The translations under genes were made by a program, and so were the position numbers. A DNA stretch of 64,000 bases from Stenogyne calaminthoides. Its lineage: Eukaryota > Streptophyta > Magnoliopsida > Lamiales > Lamiaceae. Location of the stretch: assembly GCA_037126765.1 (NCBI GenBank), contig JBBCBC010000033.1:10988085-11052084 (forward strand), given 5' to 3'. Shown piece by piece: positions 1-10,757 of this stretch; position 1 is the first letter of the stretch, and the number at the start of each line of letters is the position of its first letter. The notes under the pieces are model-generated. The model was not told the origin of the DNA. It searched no databases and saw only the letters and a program-made list of their open reading frames with translations.

Positions 1-310
1 GCAAACAAGATGCTCTTGGCCTCTTTCAACAAAGCCTTTGGGTTGTTGCATATAGATTTCTTCTTCAAGACTTCTGTTAAGGAAAGCTGTCTTGACATCA
101 ATTTTCCAGATCTCAAAATTAAGACGTGCAGCTATCGATAAGAGAATACAGATGGACTTAAGCATAGCTAGAGACGAAAAAGTTTCTTCATAATCGATCC
201 CTTCTTTCTAAGTGTATCCTTTTGCCATAAGTCTAGTCTTGAAGGTTCTCTACCTTCCCGTCCCGTCCTCTTTTTGTCTTGTAAACCCACTTGCATCCAA
301 TGAGTTGTAC
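1..310 (-). pseudogene. copia reverse transcriptase, N-terminal part (downstream of nested LTR)
   Basis: The minus strand encodes recognisable copia RT residues: GCKWVYKTKRG near 300-260, then FEIWKIDVKTAFLN and EEEIYMQQPKGF at about 105-25, the last leading to the window edge. The DVKTAFLN block contains the first conserved RT aspartate region. The frame shifts near 200-240 and carries stops. The RT continues upstream at 1913-2023 on the other side of the nested LTR. The YVDD box would lie beyond the left edge and cannot be judged. Confidence 0.8.
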
Positions 311-1912
311 TGTTAGAATATAGAGACACGTAAACACGTAATACATGCGCAGCGGAAATAGACAGTACACCAACAACGAACACGTAATTGCATAATTGAA
401 TACGTATAAACATAAATAGAAACCTTACAGTAAACCGTATGCATATTTCTCTACTATGGTATCCACGTAATCCCCGTTCATGGACTTGCACAAATTTACC
501 AGCATTGAATCTGAGACGAAATTTGCTAGGAAAATTCATATTCTAGATTTTATGGAGAAAATATGAATCCTTGTATTATGAATTCCCAAGAGCTCATATA
601 TATAGGGGAGACACAGCTTAAATCTTAAGCTAACCTGATTAGGAAATAAAATCCCTAATCTTATAAAATAAATCTCTCAGATTTATTTCCCAAATGTAAA
701 ATCTCTACGAATTTAATTCCCATGTATATCAAATCTCTACGGATTTGATTCCATATATATTAAATCCTATAATAATATTTCATATATTATTATTGAGAAT
801 CCTATTTAATTAAATCCAATTTAATTAAAAATTAATAATAATTTATTTCAAATTAATGTATTATTAATTAATTCTCCATAAGTTAAATATTAAATCCAAT
901 TTAACATTTAATCAACCAACTATAATCCGTAAAAGGGAACTACTTGTTGTGTGACCCATAGGCCCTCATATATCGAGCTATTAGTCAAACTAACGGTCTT
1001 AATTGAACCCTAGATAATAAATCAGACATTCTCAATATATGAGGTACGTTGCGAGAAACGTGCAACTACCTGTAACTGAAACATGGGCTATTACGATTTT
1101 CTCCTTTCATTCGCAAATACTCGATTAAGTCTTGAACATGATGAAGTGTCTATTCAAATAACTTAATCATATTATATTTAATCACTAATTGATCATGTAT
1201 GTCACACTTAGCCACAAAATCTAAGTTGGCGTGCATCCGCCGATGACTTAGATCCAATTATGATGAGAAGATGAGCATTCTCTCTAAATCCACATTGAGG
1301 AATGAATCCTATTCTTGGCTCAATTACCACGCACATGCACCTCGTGATGAACCTAATCCAAGCCATATCTACCCATGGAAGGGTGCAAGCGTCGGTCATG
1401 GTCAAAGTTCATCACTCCACACATGTCATGCGTATTGACCTCAAGTCAAAGGAGTATCGCATCGCTCCCACTAACCGAGACACCCGTAAACACATATTGT
1501 GGACTTACATCAAATGGTTTCTCGGATGGGTATACCAATACCCTCTAAGGTATTTGTGCATCCATCATGAGATACCTAGTATCTCGTAGTAAATGAGATC
1601 TTACTACATTCTCTAAGAGTATGATGCAGATCGCACACCAATCTCAATTGCATCATCAATATTCCATTCTTGATGATCCTTGATCGGAGCCATTTGAGAA
1701 TCATGCTTAAGTCATCCGAGTTCTCACAACCTCAATGATAACAATAACTCATGGGAACACTTGCATGAATAAATGCAAACAATTAAACATAATATTCAAA
1801 CAAGTGTATTGTCATACATTAATATTAAATGAATTATAATATTAAATTAAACTGAATATCATCGATTATTATGTCCTTATAATAGATTGTCTCTAGGACA
1901 TTAACACTAACA
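311..1912 (-). mobile_element. solo LTR (1.6 kb) nested in copia RT
   Basis: The segment starts TGTTAG (311) and ends CTAACA (1912), the inverted ends typical of LTRs. It splits the RT reading of the host copia. The 5-bp flanks are TGTAC (306-310) and TTTAC (1913-1917), a target duplication with one mismatch. There is no internal region, primer site or coding capacity, so this is a solo LTR left by LTR-LTR recombination. Minus orientation is inferred from general likeness to the LTR at 5977-7694 and a TATA-like run near 594-607. ORFs inside are short and show no protein similarity I recognise. Confidence 0.75.
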
Positions 1913-3042
1913 TTTACCCCATTAAGTGGTTCGACTAGCTCCCACACTTGATTATGATCCATATAACCCATCTCAGCTTCCATTGCTGTTTGTCAAGAAT
2001 CTACATCCTTGTCTTGAATTGGCTCATTGTAAGACCAGGGTCTGATTCATTATCATCGGGGACCAAGTCCGAGGACTCTCCCATCCCCATGAATCGCTAG
2101 GCTGTCTAACAACCCTCCCACTACGACAAGGTTCCGGTTGTGTAAGTGTGTTGCTTGGTATGTCAACTTGTACAATTGGCATTGGAGTTGACTCTTTTAG
2201 CTCGTTTAAGATAATCTCACTTATGGGCTCTTTATCATTCATATAGTCTTCTTCCAAAACTCTATAGTGTGTACTAATTACGATCTTTTGATCTTCGAGA
2301 CCATAGAACATGCACCCTTTCGTTCCCTCGGGGTACCCTATAAAAACCTTAATTCTGAACGTGGATCTAATTAACCGGCTTCCTTGTCCAACACGTATGC
2401 CGGACACCCTAAAATTCTCATGTGTCTCAAACTGGATTTGCGCCCGGTCCACAATTCTTTAGGGGTTTTGGAAACCGATTTAGATGGCACCAAGTTTAGA
2501 ATATAAGCCGATGTTTCAAAGGCGTGACCTCAAAATGATTTGGGTAGATCCGCATAACTCATCATTGATCTGACCATTTCTAAAAGTGTTCCATTTCTTC
2601 GTTCTGCAACACCATTTTGTTGAGGGGTTCCGGGTGCAGTCAATTGGGATACAATCCCTTTGTCTGACAAGTAGTTCAAAAATTCATCGCTGAGGTATTC
2701 GCCCCCACGATCGGATCGTAGAAACTTGATACTCTTTTCCCTATGATTCATGGCTTGAGCCTTAAATTCTTTGAATTTATCAAATGTCTCAGATTTATGC
2801 TTCATAAGGAAAATCTACCCATATCTTGAGTATTTATCGATAAAAGTAACGAAATACTCATAAACTCCTCTTGTTTTGATTGATATTGGACCACATACGT
2901 CAGTGTGAACGATCTCTAACACCTCTTTAGCTCTATTCCCCATGGCTCTAAATGCCCTCTTGGTCATTTTACCCTCCAAACATGATTCACAAGTTGAAAA
3001 TGGTTCAACCCGTAGAGACTCCAATGAACCATCTTGAACCAA
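1913..3042 (-). pseudogene. copia integrase and start of reverse transcriptase
   Basis: From 3042 leftwards the minus strand gives the integrase core. The zinc-binding CESC motif is followed by VHTDVCGP (first catalytic Asp), FLRSDRGGEY (second Asp) and PQQNGVAERR (catalytic Glu), so all three DDE residues are present. Stops split it near 2810 and 2527. The C-terminal GYPEGTKGCMFY motif follows at about 2350-2300. The linker to RT (RSGRVVRQP at about 2110) ends at the nested LTR. The integrase would join element cDNA to target DNA in the nucleus. This copy is inactive because of the stops. Confidence 0.85.
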
Positions 3043-3535
3043 ACTTTGGACCCTCTTTGGATTAATATGACCTAGTCAGAGATGCCATAGAAGTGTTTCG
3101 TTCACGTCTGCTGAATGTTTCCTTTTATTACTTAAAATAGTCGATGTGTTATAGGATGCATTTTGTGAGTGGTGTGCACAGTTAATTGTATAGAGATTAT
3201 TCGACAACGTTCCATGACAGATAAACTCATTATTTAGAGCAATGGTAAAATATTTATTAAAAGTAACCGAATATCCATCATAAACGAGTTTAGAAACTGA
3301 AATTAAGTTCTTTCTAAAACTTAGGAACGTAAAGAACATCTCTTAAAATTAAAATTCTATCTTCAAAAGATAGTTGCACTTCTCCCACTGCTTCAGCTGC
3401 CACTCTCGTAGCATCGCCCAGTGTGATGAGGATCTCACTCCCACTAAGTTGTCGGGTCCGCTTGAACCCCTTTAATGTGAAACAAACATGATTAGTGGCT
3501 CCCGTATCCACCACCCACGAATGGGAAGCATACAC
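3043..3535 (-). pseudogene. copia protease and GAG-pre-integrase domain
   Basis: At 3535-3314 the minus strand encodes VVDTGATNHVC, the aspartic protease active site (DTGA) typical of copia elements, followed by LRDVLYVP. A frame change near 3330 leads to the pre-integrase segment with LISVSKL and LLWHL. The next codon is a stop, and LGHINP follows, so the histidine pair of the integrase zinc domain is split by a nonsense mutation near 3075. The protease would process the Gag-Pol polyprotein. Broken copy. Confidence 0.8.
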
Positions 3536-3599
3536 CGCTAAACAAGTTTCAACAACTAGTGCATGAGTATTACCTTTCTTTCCCGCCCATTTGGTCTTG

Positions 3600-4411
3600 G
3601 AACAGACCGACCTCTAATGTCCTTTCTCATCGCAGTTAAAATATTTCCCCTTAGTTGGCTTCTTGACTCCCCTCCTTTCCTTCACCTTCTCTTTGCCCTT
3701 AGCAACGCTTGAGTTCGCTTGGCTTTGGCCTTTTGCCTTCTTCTTGTTCTTACCACCCCTTGGCCTAGAAGAAGAAGAAGGACCATTTGCCACCAAGGCC
3801 TGATTCTGTTGCCCCAATATCGCCTCTGCCGAGTCTAAAGCTTCCAGCATATTAGACATCATGATTTTCTGCTTGTTCATTTGGTAATTCAGCCTTAACT
3901 GCACAAAACTTTTCGGAAGAGAATGGAGTATAAAATCGATCTAGGTCTCGATATCATATTCGGCACCAAGAACCTCAAGTTTGTTTAGGTGAGCCATGAT
4001 CTGGAGAACGTGCTCCCTTACGGGAGTTCCCTCCACCATCTTCATCGAGAGCAAGTCTCTCATGGTGATCTGACGAGCCACACGGTTCTGATGTTGGAAC
4101 ATCATTTTAAGACTTTTCATGATGTCTGCAGCAGTTTCAAAGTTTTGATGCTAGTGCTGCAACACATTTGACATAAAATCCAGCATGGTACACTTAGCCA
4201 TCTCATTTGAACACTCCCAGTCACCATAATCTTTCTTATCCATTTTGCTGGACTCATCAGTTGGCTTTTTGGGTTTAGGGACAATCAGAACCCAGTTATG
4301 ATGTTATGCAGTCAGGACAATAGTAAGTTTTCGATTCCAATCAATGAAGTTTTCACCAGTAAGCAAATTGTCTTTAAGTATATTGAATAGTGGATTAAAA
4401 GGTTGCGACAT
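3600..4411 (-). pseudogene. copia gag
   Basis: An ATG at 4411-4409 begins MSQPFNPLFN, followed by the Gag core (UBN2-like) with NFIDWNRKL, then a lysine-rich nucleocapsid tail. The zinc knuckle CX2CX4HX4C is visible near 3650-3600 but its first cysteine is replaced by Tyr (YFNCDEKGH) and a stop takes the place of the next residue. Further in-frame stops lie near 4310, 4155 and 3945. Gag would form the virus-like particle in the cytoplasm. The start is chosen as the first ATG downstream of the leader that opens the conserved Gag N-terminus. Confidence 0.75.
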
Positions 4412-5957
4412 GTTGAGACTGAAAATAAACATACATCTTGTGTCAATATCCAGATTAACACAAAAAAAAATCACATAATTCGATCACATTAATTATATTA
4501 AAATCTCTAAAAAAATATGAATATGCATCAGCCAACATCTCAAAACAGTTTAAATAAGCCACGTGAGGTGGATCATTATTTAAACACACTTAAGCAGGTT
4601 ACAAACAAATACAGGTACAAACCTTTAATTTTCAAATTAATAGTTGGATCCCACTTGACCAATATAAAATTGACAGGGACTTCGGGGAAGTATATGCATA
4701 TCAATTTTATACATTAAATACATAATTATTATTTCGTTTTGAACGAGCCTCGTGGGGAGGGTCATCGTCGCCCCTAATAATAATCCACAATCATCCTTTA
4801 GGAATTTATTCATGTGAAAGCTATCTTTTGGCCGTTCCGTGGGGGAAATTTCTCCAAAAGAATTCACAAATAAATAAACTATGGAGGTAAAAAATTAATT
4901 CAATTTTATTATCCAGAATAAAATTGTCAATTGATTATCATAAAATACTTAGTAATTTTCGAAAGTAAGATTTTTCAAACAATTTCTCATGCATCGCATA
5001 TTCAAACAAATTAAATAAGCACGAAAATAAAGCAATCATCAAAACAAAAAATTAAACATATTGGGCACATATATCCAATTGTCACGGTCAATTTTTATCA
5101 TGTCTTGATCTTGAGAAATCGTCTTCGTAGCCTTCATCGTCCGTCTCGAAAGGCTCCCACTCGACCGCAATAAATTCTTTAAAATGTTCTCCGTCAAGGT
5201 TCGAGATGACGTCCGACAATGGGTACCTCACATCTCAGAACGTTTGTCCGCGTGCACCAAAGCGCACGCCCGCGTCCACCAAAGCGCACGCCCGCGTCCA
5301 GACCGGCCATCTCAATCGCCCCCAATAGCTCAACATGCGTGCGTGTCGCGGGTGGATCTGCGCGCGCCCACCCAATGCTGCACTCGCTCTCGCTCGTCTC
5401 CTCGCGCACAGCAGCGCGCGACCGTGCGCCTTCAACTGCCCGTCCGCATTCGCACGCACGTACGCGCCCGTGCGCGTACTCGTCCGCCTTGCCCGATGCC
5501 AAGTTCCACTCGGTGCACCCGTGCACACCCAGCCATTGCCCCATCCGTGACCGCCTAGCACGACGTGAGGTCTCTAGGCATACGGACTAGCTCGCGCGTG
5601 TGCTTTGGCTCGCGTACGTCCTGACACTTGGTCGTCCGTCTTTAATTCTTCATCTCTGTCTTCGTTTCTGATCCAGTTACAATTTATTTACAAAAAATAA
5701 ATAAACCTAGATCTAGACTAGTCTATTACATTGATCAAATCAACCAAATCCTAATCTACTCGTGGATTTTCTCACGAGGTAAAATATATTCGAACGAATC
5801 GAATTAAAAACTACAATTATATGCATGCATAATTAAACATTCATCAAATACCATGATAATTGGATACCAGCAACAAAGATCTATCAATTCTACTATCCAA
5901 TTTCAAATTTAATGAAACAAAAAAATTAAATTATAATTCAAAAATCAGGGCCTGAAA
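4412..5957 (-). other. untranslated leader of copia element with GC-rich island
   Basis: This 1.5-kb stretch lies between the primer site and the gag ATG and has no conserved ORF. About 4440-5150 and 5650-5957 are AT-rich. The middle (about 5190-5640) is strongly GC- and CpG-rich, quite unlike its surroundings. ORFs of 70-124 codons overlap in several frames there, which reflects composition rather than genes. The island could be captured host sequence or a packaging/dimerisation leader. Confidence 0.6.
5255..5298 (+). repeat. 22-bp tandem duplication in GC-rich leader
   Basis: Two perfect head-to-tail copies of a 22-bp unit (CACCAAAGCGCACG followed by CCCGCGTC) at 5255-5276 and 5277-5298. 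Confidence 0.9.
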
Positions 5958-5974
5958 CCGAGGTTCTGATACCA
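5958..5974 (-). other. primer binding site (tRNA-iMet type)
   Basis: The minus strand reads TGGTATCAGAACCTCGG, starting 2 nt inside the LTR end at 5977. TGGTATCAGA is the 3' complement of initiator methionine tRNA, used to prime minus-strand DNA synthesis in most plant copia elements. It fixes element orientation and LTR boundary. Confidence 0.9.
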
Positions 5975-5976
5975 GT

Positions 5977-7694
5977 TGTTGAGGAATTAATTGTGCAGAT
6001 CTATTCGGGTTGATATTTAAATACAAATTTAATTCTTACAATTATTACTAACATGAATTAATCCTATATTAATTCAAATAATAATTCCAACAACAATCAT
6101 GCACATAATATAATAACGTAAATCCTATGCATACGGAATTTCTAGGAATTTACGCGGGTGTACCTTTTTGACGAATCAAAGTGGAGAAGATGAGTACCCG
6201 TTCTTCAACGAACAAACCCAAAGTCCTTCTCAAATATTTCCACGTCCTTGTCCGATCCACCGGTGTGGGAGGATGCTCAAGAACAATTAACAAAAGGAAA
6301 AAAGAAAAATCTGTTGCACCACCTTTGTAGATTTCTAATTTTTCCAACTCATGGAACTGTGTTGGGGATGAAAATTTATCCCTTATTATAGATAAGGAGG
6401 GGGCGAAAATATTAAGGAGTTTTAGATGTGGGATGAGTCTTTTCTTTTCCCACAGGAAACTTGAATATATCTTAATATATTCTCTCTCCTAAAATAAATC
6501 TCCACAAAATCCCACCTCCTTATTTATTGCAATTTTCAAAAACCCCTAGAAGGAATGAATAAGATTTGGATTTTTTTTGAATTTATGGGATAATCTTGTA
6601 TTCTAAGAATACTTATCTTTTTCCATAAAGTCTTTCCAAGAAAATCAAGAAAATATTTTCCTCTTTCTTCCTTCTAATTTTCGAAAATAATGAGGAAATA
6701 TAGGCAACAATTATTTCTTTTGTTTTAATCCATTTTTTTTCAGTTATTGGACTTTATATTGGGCTACTTGAGGGGCCTTTAGGAGAATTAAAATTGGATC
6801 TTCCAATGTGTTCTGAATTATCAATATTGAGCCACAATATTATTCAGCCCATTAATATTAATTAAATTCACTATAAAATTAATATTGCACTATCCATCTT
6901 AACTCATATTACTGTAATATGGCTCCCGGTTATTATTTTCCGTGTTTAAGATTATCCTGTCTATTAATTAATTCAAGCCACTGAAAAACTTTATATTAAT
7001 TAATATCTTTTTCCTTGGAGTAAAGTCAGCTTAACATTATTATCCATACCGGAAACAAATTCCACTTGCAAGATTTAGTATGATAAAAATTTCGAGCCCA
7101 CCAAGGGGACAAATCACGCAAGACGTACTTGCACACGATTCTTTGTATTAAATCTTAGCAATCGTAATGTAAATAATAATATTTCCCAAAGCACAAAGTA
7201 TTAAATCACATTATTTCTCTACCCAACATGATTCAAAGTAATAATTATTAATTACACCCGATTTTATTTAAGGGACAGAGATTAAGAAATAACGAACCAC
7301 TGAGGTCTAATTCTTCTATATTCAGTACTGAAGAATTTATCCTCGCTGTAGGTCCTATTCAGCGCATCATAATGCATTAGTGTAATTTCTTGGTCAAGAC
7401 AAGTCAATCTGAGCCTTACACTTCAACCTTTCACGATGGATAGTTCATCTCCATCTAGGTTGTGAATTTGTACTTATTTACAAGGGACTGTTAATGTGAT
7501 CTTCTGTGATCGGGTATCACCACATTAACTATAATGTAACTCGTACTATTTAATGAATAATTATGCATTAAATATATATATACATTCATTCATATTTAAA
7601 GCAACAATGATAAATAATTTATTTTCAGGAAATAAGATAGAAATCAAGTTTGATTATACAAAGTAAAAGCATACTTTAACGTATAAACTCAACA
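5977..7694 (-). repeat. 5' LTR of the left copia element
   Basis: 1718 bp, ends TGTTGAGG...CTCAACA. The left end lies 2 nt from the primer site and the right end abuts DUF4283-coding sequence. It is the same family as the solo LTR at 57276-59119: both contain the blocks CACTATCCATCTTAAC, GGCTCCCGGT, GTACTTGCACACGATTCTT and CCACTGAGGTCTAATTCTT in the same order. No protein-coding sequence. Confidence 0.88.
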
Positions 7695-9314
7695 CATCAA
7701 TAATGATAGGAGTGCCCATGACTGAAGCCATCGCCCACAACACTTTAGGTTGCCAATACTCCATCGGAAGCTCACGAAATCGCACCCAAATCTGATTAAC
7801 CGATGTCGTGAACCTAGTAGGATTAAAATCAGGGATCCACCGATGCAATTGAAGGATACCTGTAGTCACAGTCCAAGACTGATGCTTGAATACCGTATCA
7901 CGATCCTCCAAGCTCCTGAACTTAACATCATAGTACCCATTTCCTAGTGGAATAATTTTGAAAGGGCCACGAACCTTCCAAGCACTCACAAGCTTATTCT
8001 CCAACTCACTTTGAGATAACGTCGTCTCCCCTTTTTTGTAAACCATTCTATCAATCAAAGTGTCGCCCAATTCCTTCACAGTAGAATTATATAGACATAA
8101 ATAAAATGAAACGGAAAGAAGTTACCTTTTTCACCGGTTTGATCGATTCTTCAGACATATTAGTCGTACCATGCAAAGCATCCACAAAAGACATGTATGG
8201 GGCTGCTTGCAATGTTTTTAAACCCGGATCGATCATCAAACCGGACAATGAACTGGTTTACTGGGTCATTGGTTCGACCGGTTGAACTGTTATGAAAAAA
8301 TCAGATTCGAATATCAATATATATATATATTATTGTACATCATAAATTTAATATTATATATAACATATATGTTAATATATATACACACACCTCATAGAAA
8401 AAAAAATTAGTTTAAGAACCGCTATTAGAAACTTGTTTTGGGCTGGACTGATTGATTGAAACTTGTTTTTGGGCCCAAGACTCTAGTGCCTTAGCCTTAA
8501 ATACATATATTACAAACCGTATTACAATCATTTTCCTTCGCCGTCTAGCTTCTCCCCCTCAATGAGTTTTGACATATTTACATTAATTTCCTTCGTGGTC
8601 TTGCTTCTTCTCCCCTTGAATGGGTGTTATACCAGGTAATATTCAAACCCGCGTCAGTCCAGCCATGATTCAGAGGTCAATGATGGCTGCCATTTCTCTA
8701 ATTTTTATTTTTTCCGAATAATATTTAAAAAAATTGGTTTCATCGGTTCGGTGGTTCGGCGGTTTAACCCGTTTTTCACCGGTTCATACTGGTTTAATCA
8801 CAACCAGCTCTACGCTAATAACCGGACCTACACCATGGCCGGTTCCCGGTTAATCCGGTCGGACCGGCCGATCCGGTTTAAAAACACTGGCTACTTGTGG
8901 ATCAGCCCTAACTCCGGATTCCAATAGCAAGGCCTGAGCAACAGCCTCACCAATCCCGGTATCGACCAGCGGAACCCTAACCCTAGGGTTTGTCTCCAAC
9001 ATTCACAGAGAAGGAGCCCTCGCAACGGGATTTGCCTCCAACTCCATGGAATTCAACGTGGGAGGCGGCGAAACCCTAGCATTAGGGTTCGCCACCACTG
9101 AAAAAGTAGCGGTGGGCTTGCAACCCTGGAGCACCGCGCAAAGGACATCTGGATTTTCTAGTTTCCCAAAAATTGCTCCTATGGCATGGGCGAGATCACC
9201 CGGGGACGCCATATTCGCAATAGCAGTGGTGCTTTTCTCAATAGCAGCGGTGCTTTTCTCATGGCGACGGGCGAGAGCGCGCCATGGCATGCGCGGAAGG
9301 CTGGACGGCGACAA
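7695..9314 (-). pseudogene. DUF4283-domain protein remnant
   Basis: The minus strand from about 8079 to 7695 encodes a DUF4283 core: KVRGPFKIIPLGNGYYDVKF, then a RSLEDRD block, LQRW-like LHRWIPDFNPT and IWVRFRELPMEYW. DUF4283 is common in plant LINE-associated or zinc-knuckle nucleic-acid-binding proteins. Upstream, 9314-9003 and 9002-8890 give alanine-rich N-terminal sequence with one stop, continuing across a MITE (8210-8889) to YMSFVDALHG at about 8200. The C-terminus is cut by the copia LTR at 7694, and only LTR-derived residues follow. About 50 bp near 8080-8130 breaks the frame. Function unknown; probably a transposon-derived gene rather than a host gene. Confidence 0.7.
8210..8889. mobile_element. 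hAT-type MITE (680 bp)
   Basis: Terminal inverted repeats CAATGTTTTTAAACCCGG (left) and CAGTGTTTTTAAACCGG (right, reverse complement). The 8-bp flanks are GCTGCTTG (8202-8209) and GCTACTTG (8890-8897), one mismatch. An 8-bp duplication plus CA(G)TG ends are hAT hallmarks. The interior has many CCGGTT/AACCGG words near both ends and an AT-rich centre, with no transposase. Removing it reconnects the DUF4283 remnant. Confidence 0.8.
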
Positions 9315-9406
9315 TGTGAATATCCCAAAAATCGTCTGCTCTCAAAAGCAGCGGCGGAATTTGATTTGGTGAGGGCTAGTGTTCTTTACTTGATTACTTC
9401 CAATAA

Positions 9407-9430
9407 CTAGTATTTCTCCCGTGCAATTGA
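9407..9430 (-). mobile_element. Helitron-like 3' terminus (degenerate)
   Basis: On the minus strand the sequence ends CTAG followed by T, preceded by a GC-rich stretch related to the hairpin CCCGTGCNNTGCACGGG seen in better copies at 23840 and 27601. The stem is mostly lost here. I could not define the 5' end. Confidence 0.4.
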
Positions 9431-9650
9431 ATTATTAATTTTTAAACGTGAGATTGTGCAATGATTATATATTAATGCAAATATTTAATTAATCGTATGA
9501 CTTTTAATTATGTATTAAATTCACCACAAATACTAAAATGTATAAAATAATATTAAAATTCAACAAAAAACTAATATAATCTAAAATAGAATTATTTAGA
9601 TTCAAAATTTTATAATTAAAATTAAAAAAATACTTTAACAATAATAAAAT

Positions 9651-9858
9651 TGTTGAAGGAAAATACATTTATGTGTCTTCATCAAGAAGTAACTGATGGA
9701 AGGGTAGTTTAGGTATTTTCTTATATTTCATGTAACCCTAGATTATATCCTATATAAAGGGATCTCTGATGTGAAAACCTCCTGGCTTAGTATGCCCCAA
9801 GATTAGTCATTCCTGGGTCACCAAATCTGTGTCTTTTATTTCTGCATATCCTATAACT
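9651..9858 (+). repeat. 5' LTR of plus-strand copia element
   Basis: About 208 bp. It aligns with the 3' LTR but lacks about 22 bp around the transcription start region and about 9 bp within the conserved stem-loop. TATA box TATATAAAGG at 9751-9760. The end is eroded (ATAACT instead of ACAACA). Confidence 0.8.
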
Positions 9859-10441
9859 TGCTCTGCTCCCCACGGTTCTACGGTACCTTCCCCGATCTCT
9901 ATCTTTTTACGGCAACAAAATAGGACTAAATTATTTTAGATGTGAAATTTGAGAACGTTCTGAAAATTGGAATTATATAACAGCACTATATGATTCAAAT
10001 GGTTTTTTAGTTTGGGCCCGATTTTATGCGTGCCCAATTTTATCTATACTTAGATCTTAATGATTACCGTATAACATGTTTGGATGAAAATTAAATTAAA
10101 ATGTTATTCATATTTGATTCATTAATGGGTATGAAGTGCGATTTCGTTTTTGCTTTTCCATGCCTTAATGCTTTTCGGATTAATCGATATATAAAATAGC
10201 CGTATTATTTTTCTGGGATTTTAAAGGAGAGTATCCCGATGCTTTTCATTTGGAGTAGTATCACCGCAAACAAGAAGAATTGATAATGATTGTGTATTGC
10301 TAACCTATATGTTATACACAAATTATTATTTAATTCCAAATTGTTGCTTACCTACTATATTCGAAAAGAAGTAATGAAATTCTGGATATCAAGTCCCTAT
10401 TTGATGTGATTAACCCTAAATCCTAAAAGGAGAAGTACCTT

Positions 10442-10757
10442 GGATTCCTTTGTGTCATAATACCATATTTCACTCTTATTTCACATCTCCTTAAATTGAC
10501 ACCTGTCCCATGATTTACTTATTTAAAATTTTAAAATCTATACCCTAAATTAAGAATCCTAAACCCTAAATCATGAACCATTCGGGCAGGGTGAACCATG
10601 AACTACTTGAGCCGGGTTAAGTCCGGGTCGAGTAATAGAAAAAAATGGAAAAAAGAAAAATTGAAAAAGAAAATTTATATATTTTTTTTAAATTTTAAAT
10701 AATTAAAATATGATGTGGAACAGGAGTGGAATATGGTATTGTGGAACAGAGGAATCC
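10442..10757. mobile_element. MITE with 46-bp terminal inverted repeats
   Basis: The left end begins GGATTCCTTTGTG and the right end, read in reverse complement, GGATTCCTCTGTT. The repeats match at about 38 of 46 positions, mostly differing by transitions. The 9-bp flanks AAGTACCTT and GTGCGCCTC are only weakly alike, so the superfamily (perhaps Mutator) is uncertain. 316 bp, no coding capacity. Confidence 0.65.

Larger units (their letters stand above)
1..7694 (-). mobile_element. Ty1/copia LTR retrotransposon, 3' part outside window
   Basis: Reading leftwards from 7694, the order is 5' LTR (7694-5977), tRNA-iMet-type primer site (5974-5958), long leader, gag (from 4411), protease, integrase and the first part of reverse transcriptase, which runs off the left edge. 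The order gag-PR-IN-RT defines Ty1/copia. A solo LTR (311-1912) interrupts the RT. Stops and frameshifts occur in every domain, so this copy cannot be autonomous. The outer LTR end (CTCAACA at 7688-7694) abuts a DUF4283 remnant, so the element inserted into that gene. The 3' LTR and the second target duplication are not visible. Confidence 0.9.

Noticed and set aside
5184..5590. Several overlapping ORFs of 70-124 codons on both strands
   Set aside because: All lie in one CpG-rich island in a retrotransposon leader. Stops are rare there because of composition, and the products are low-complexity Arg/Ala/Pro-rich with no domain.
8975..9000. Telomere-like CCCTAACCCTAGGG
   Set aside because: Only two partial units, lying inside the reading frame of the DUF4283 remnant.
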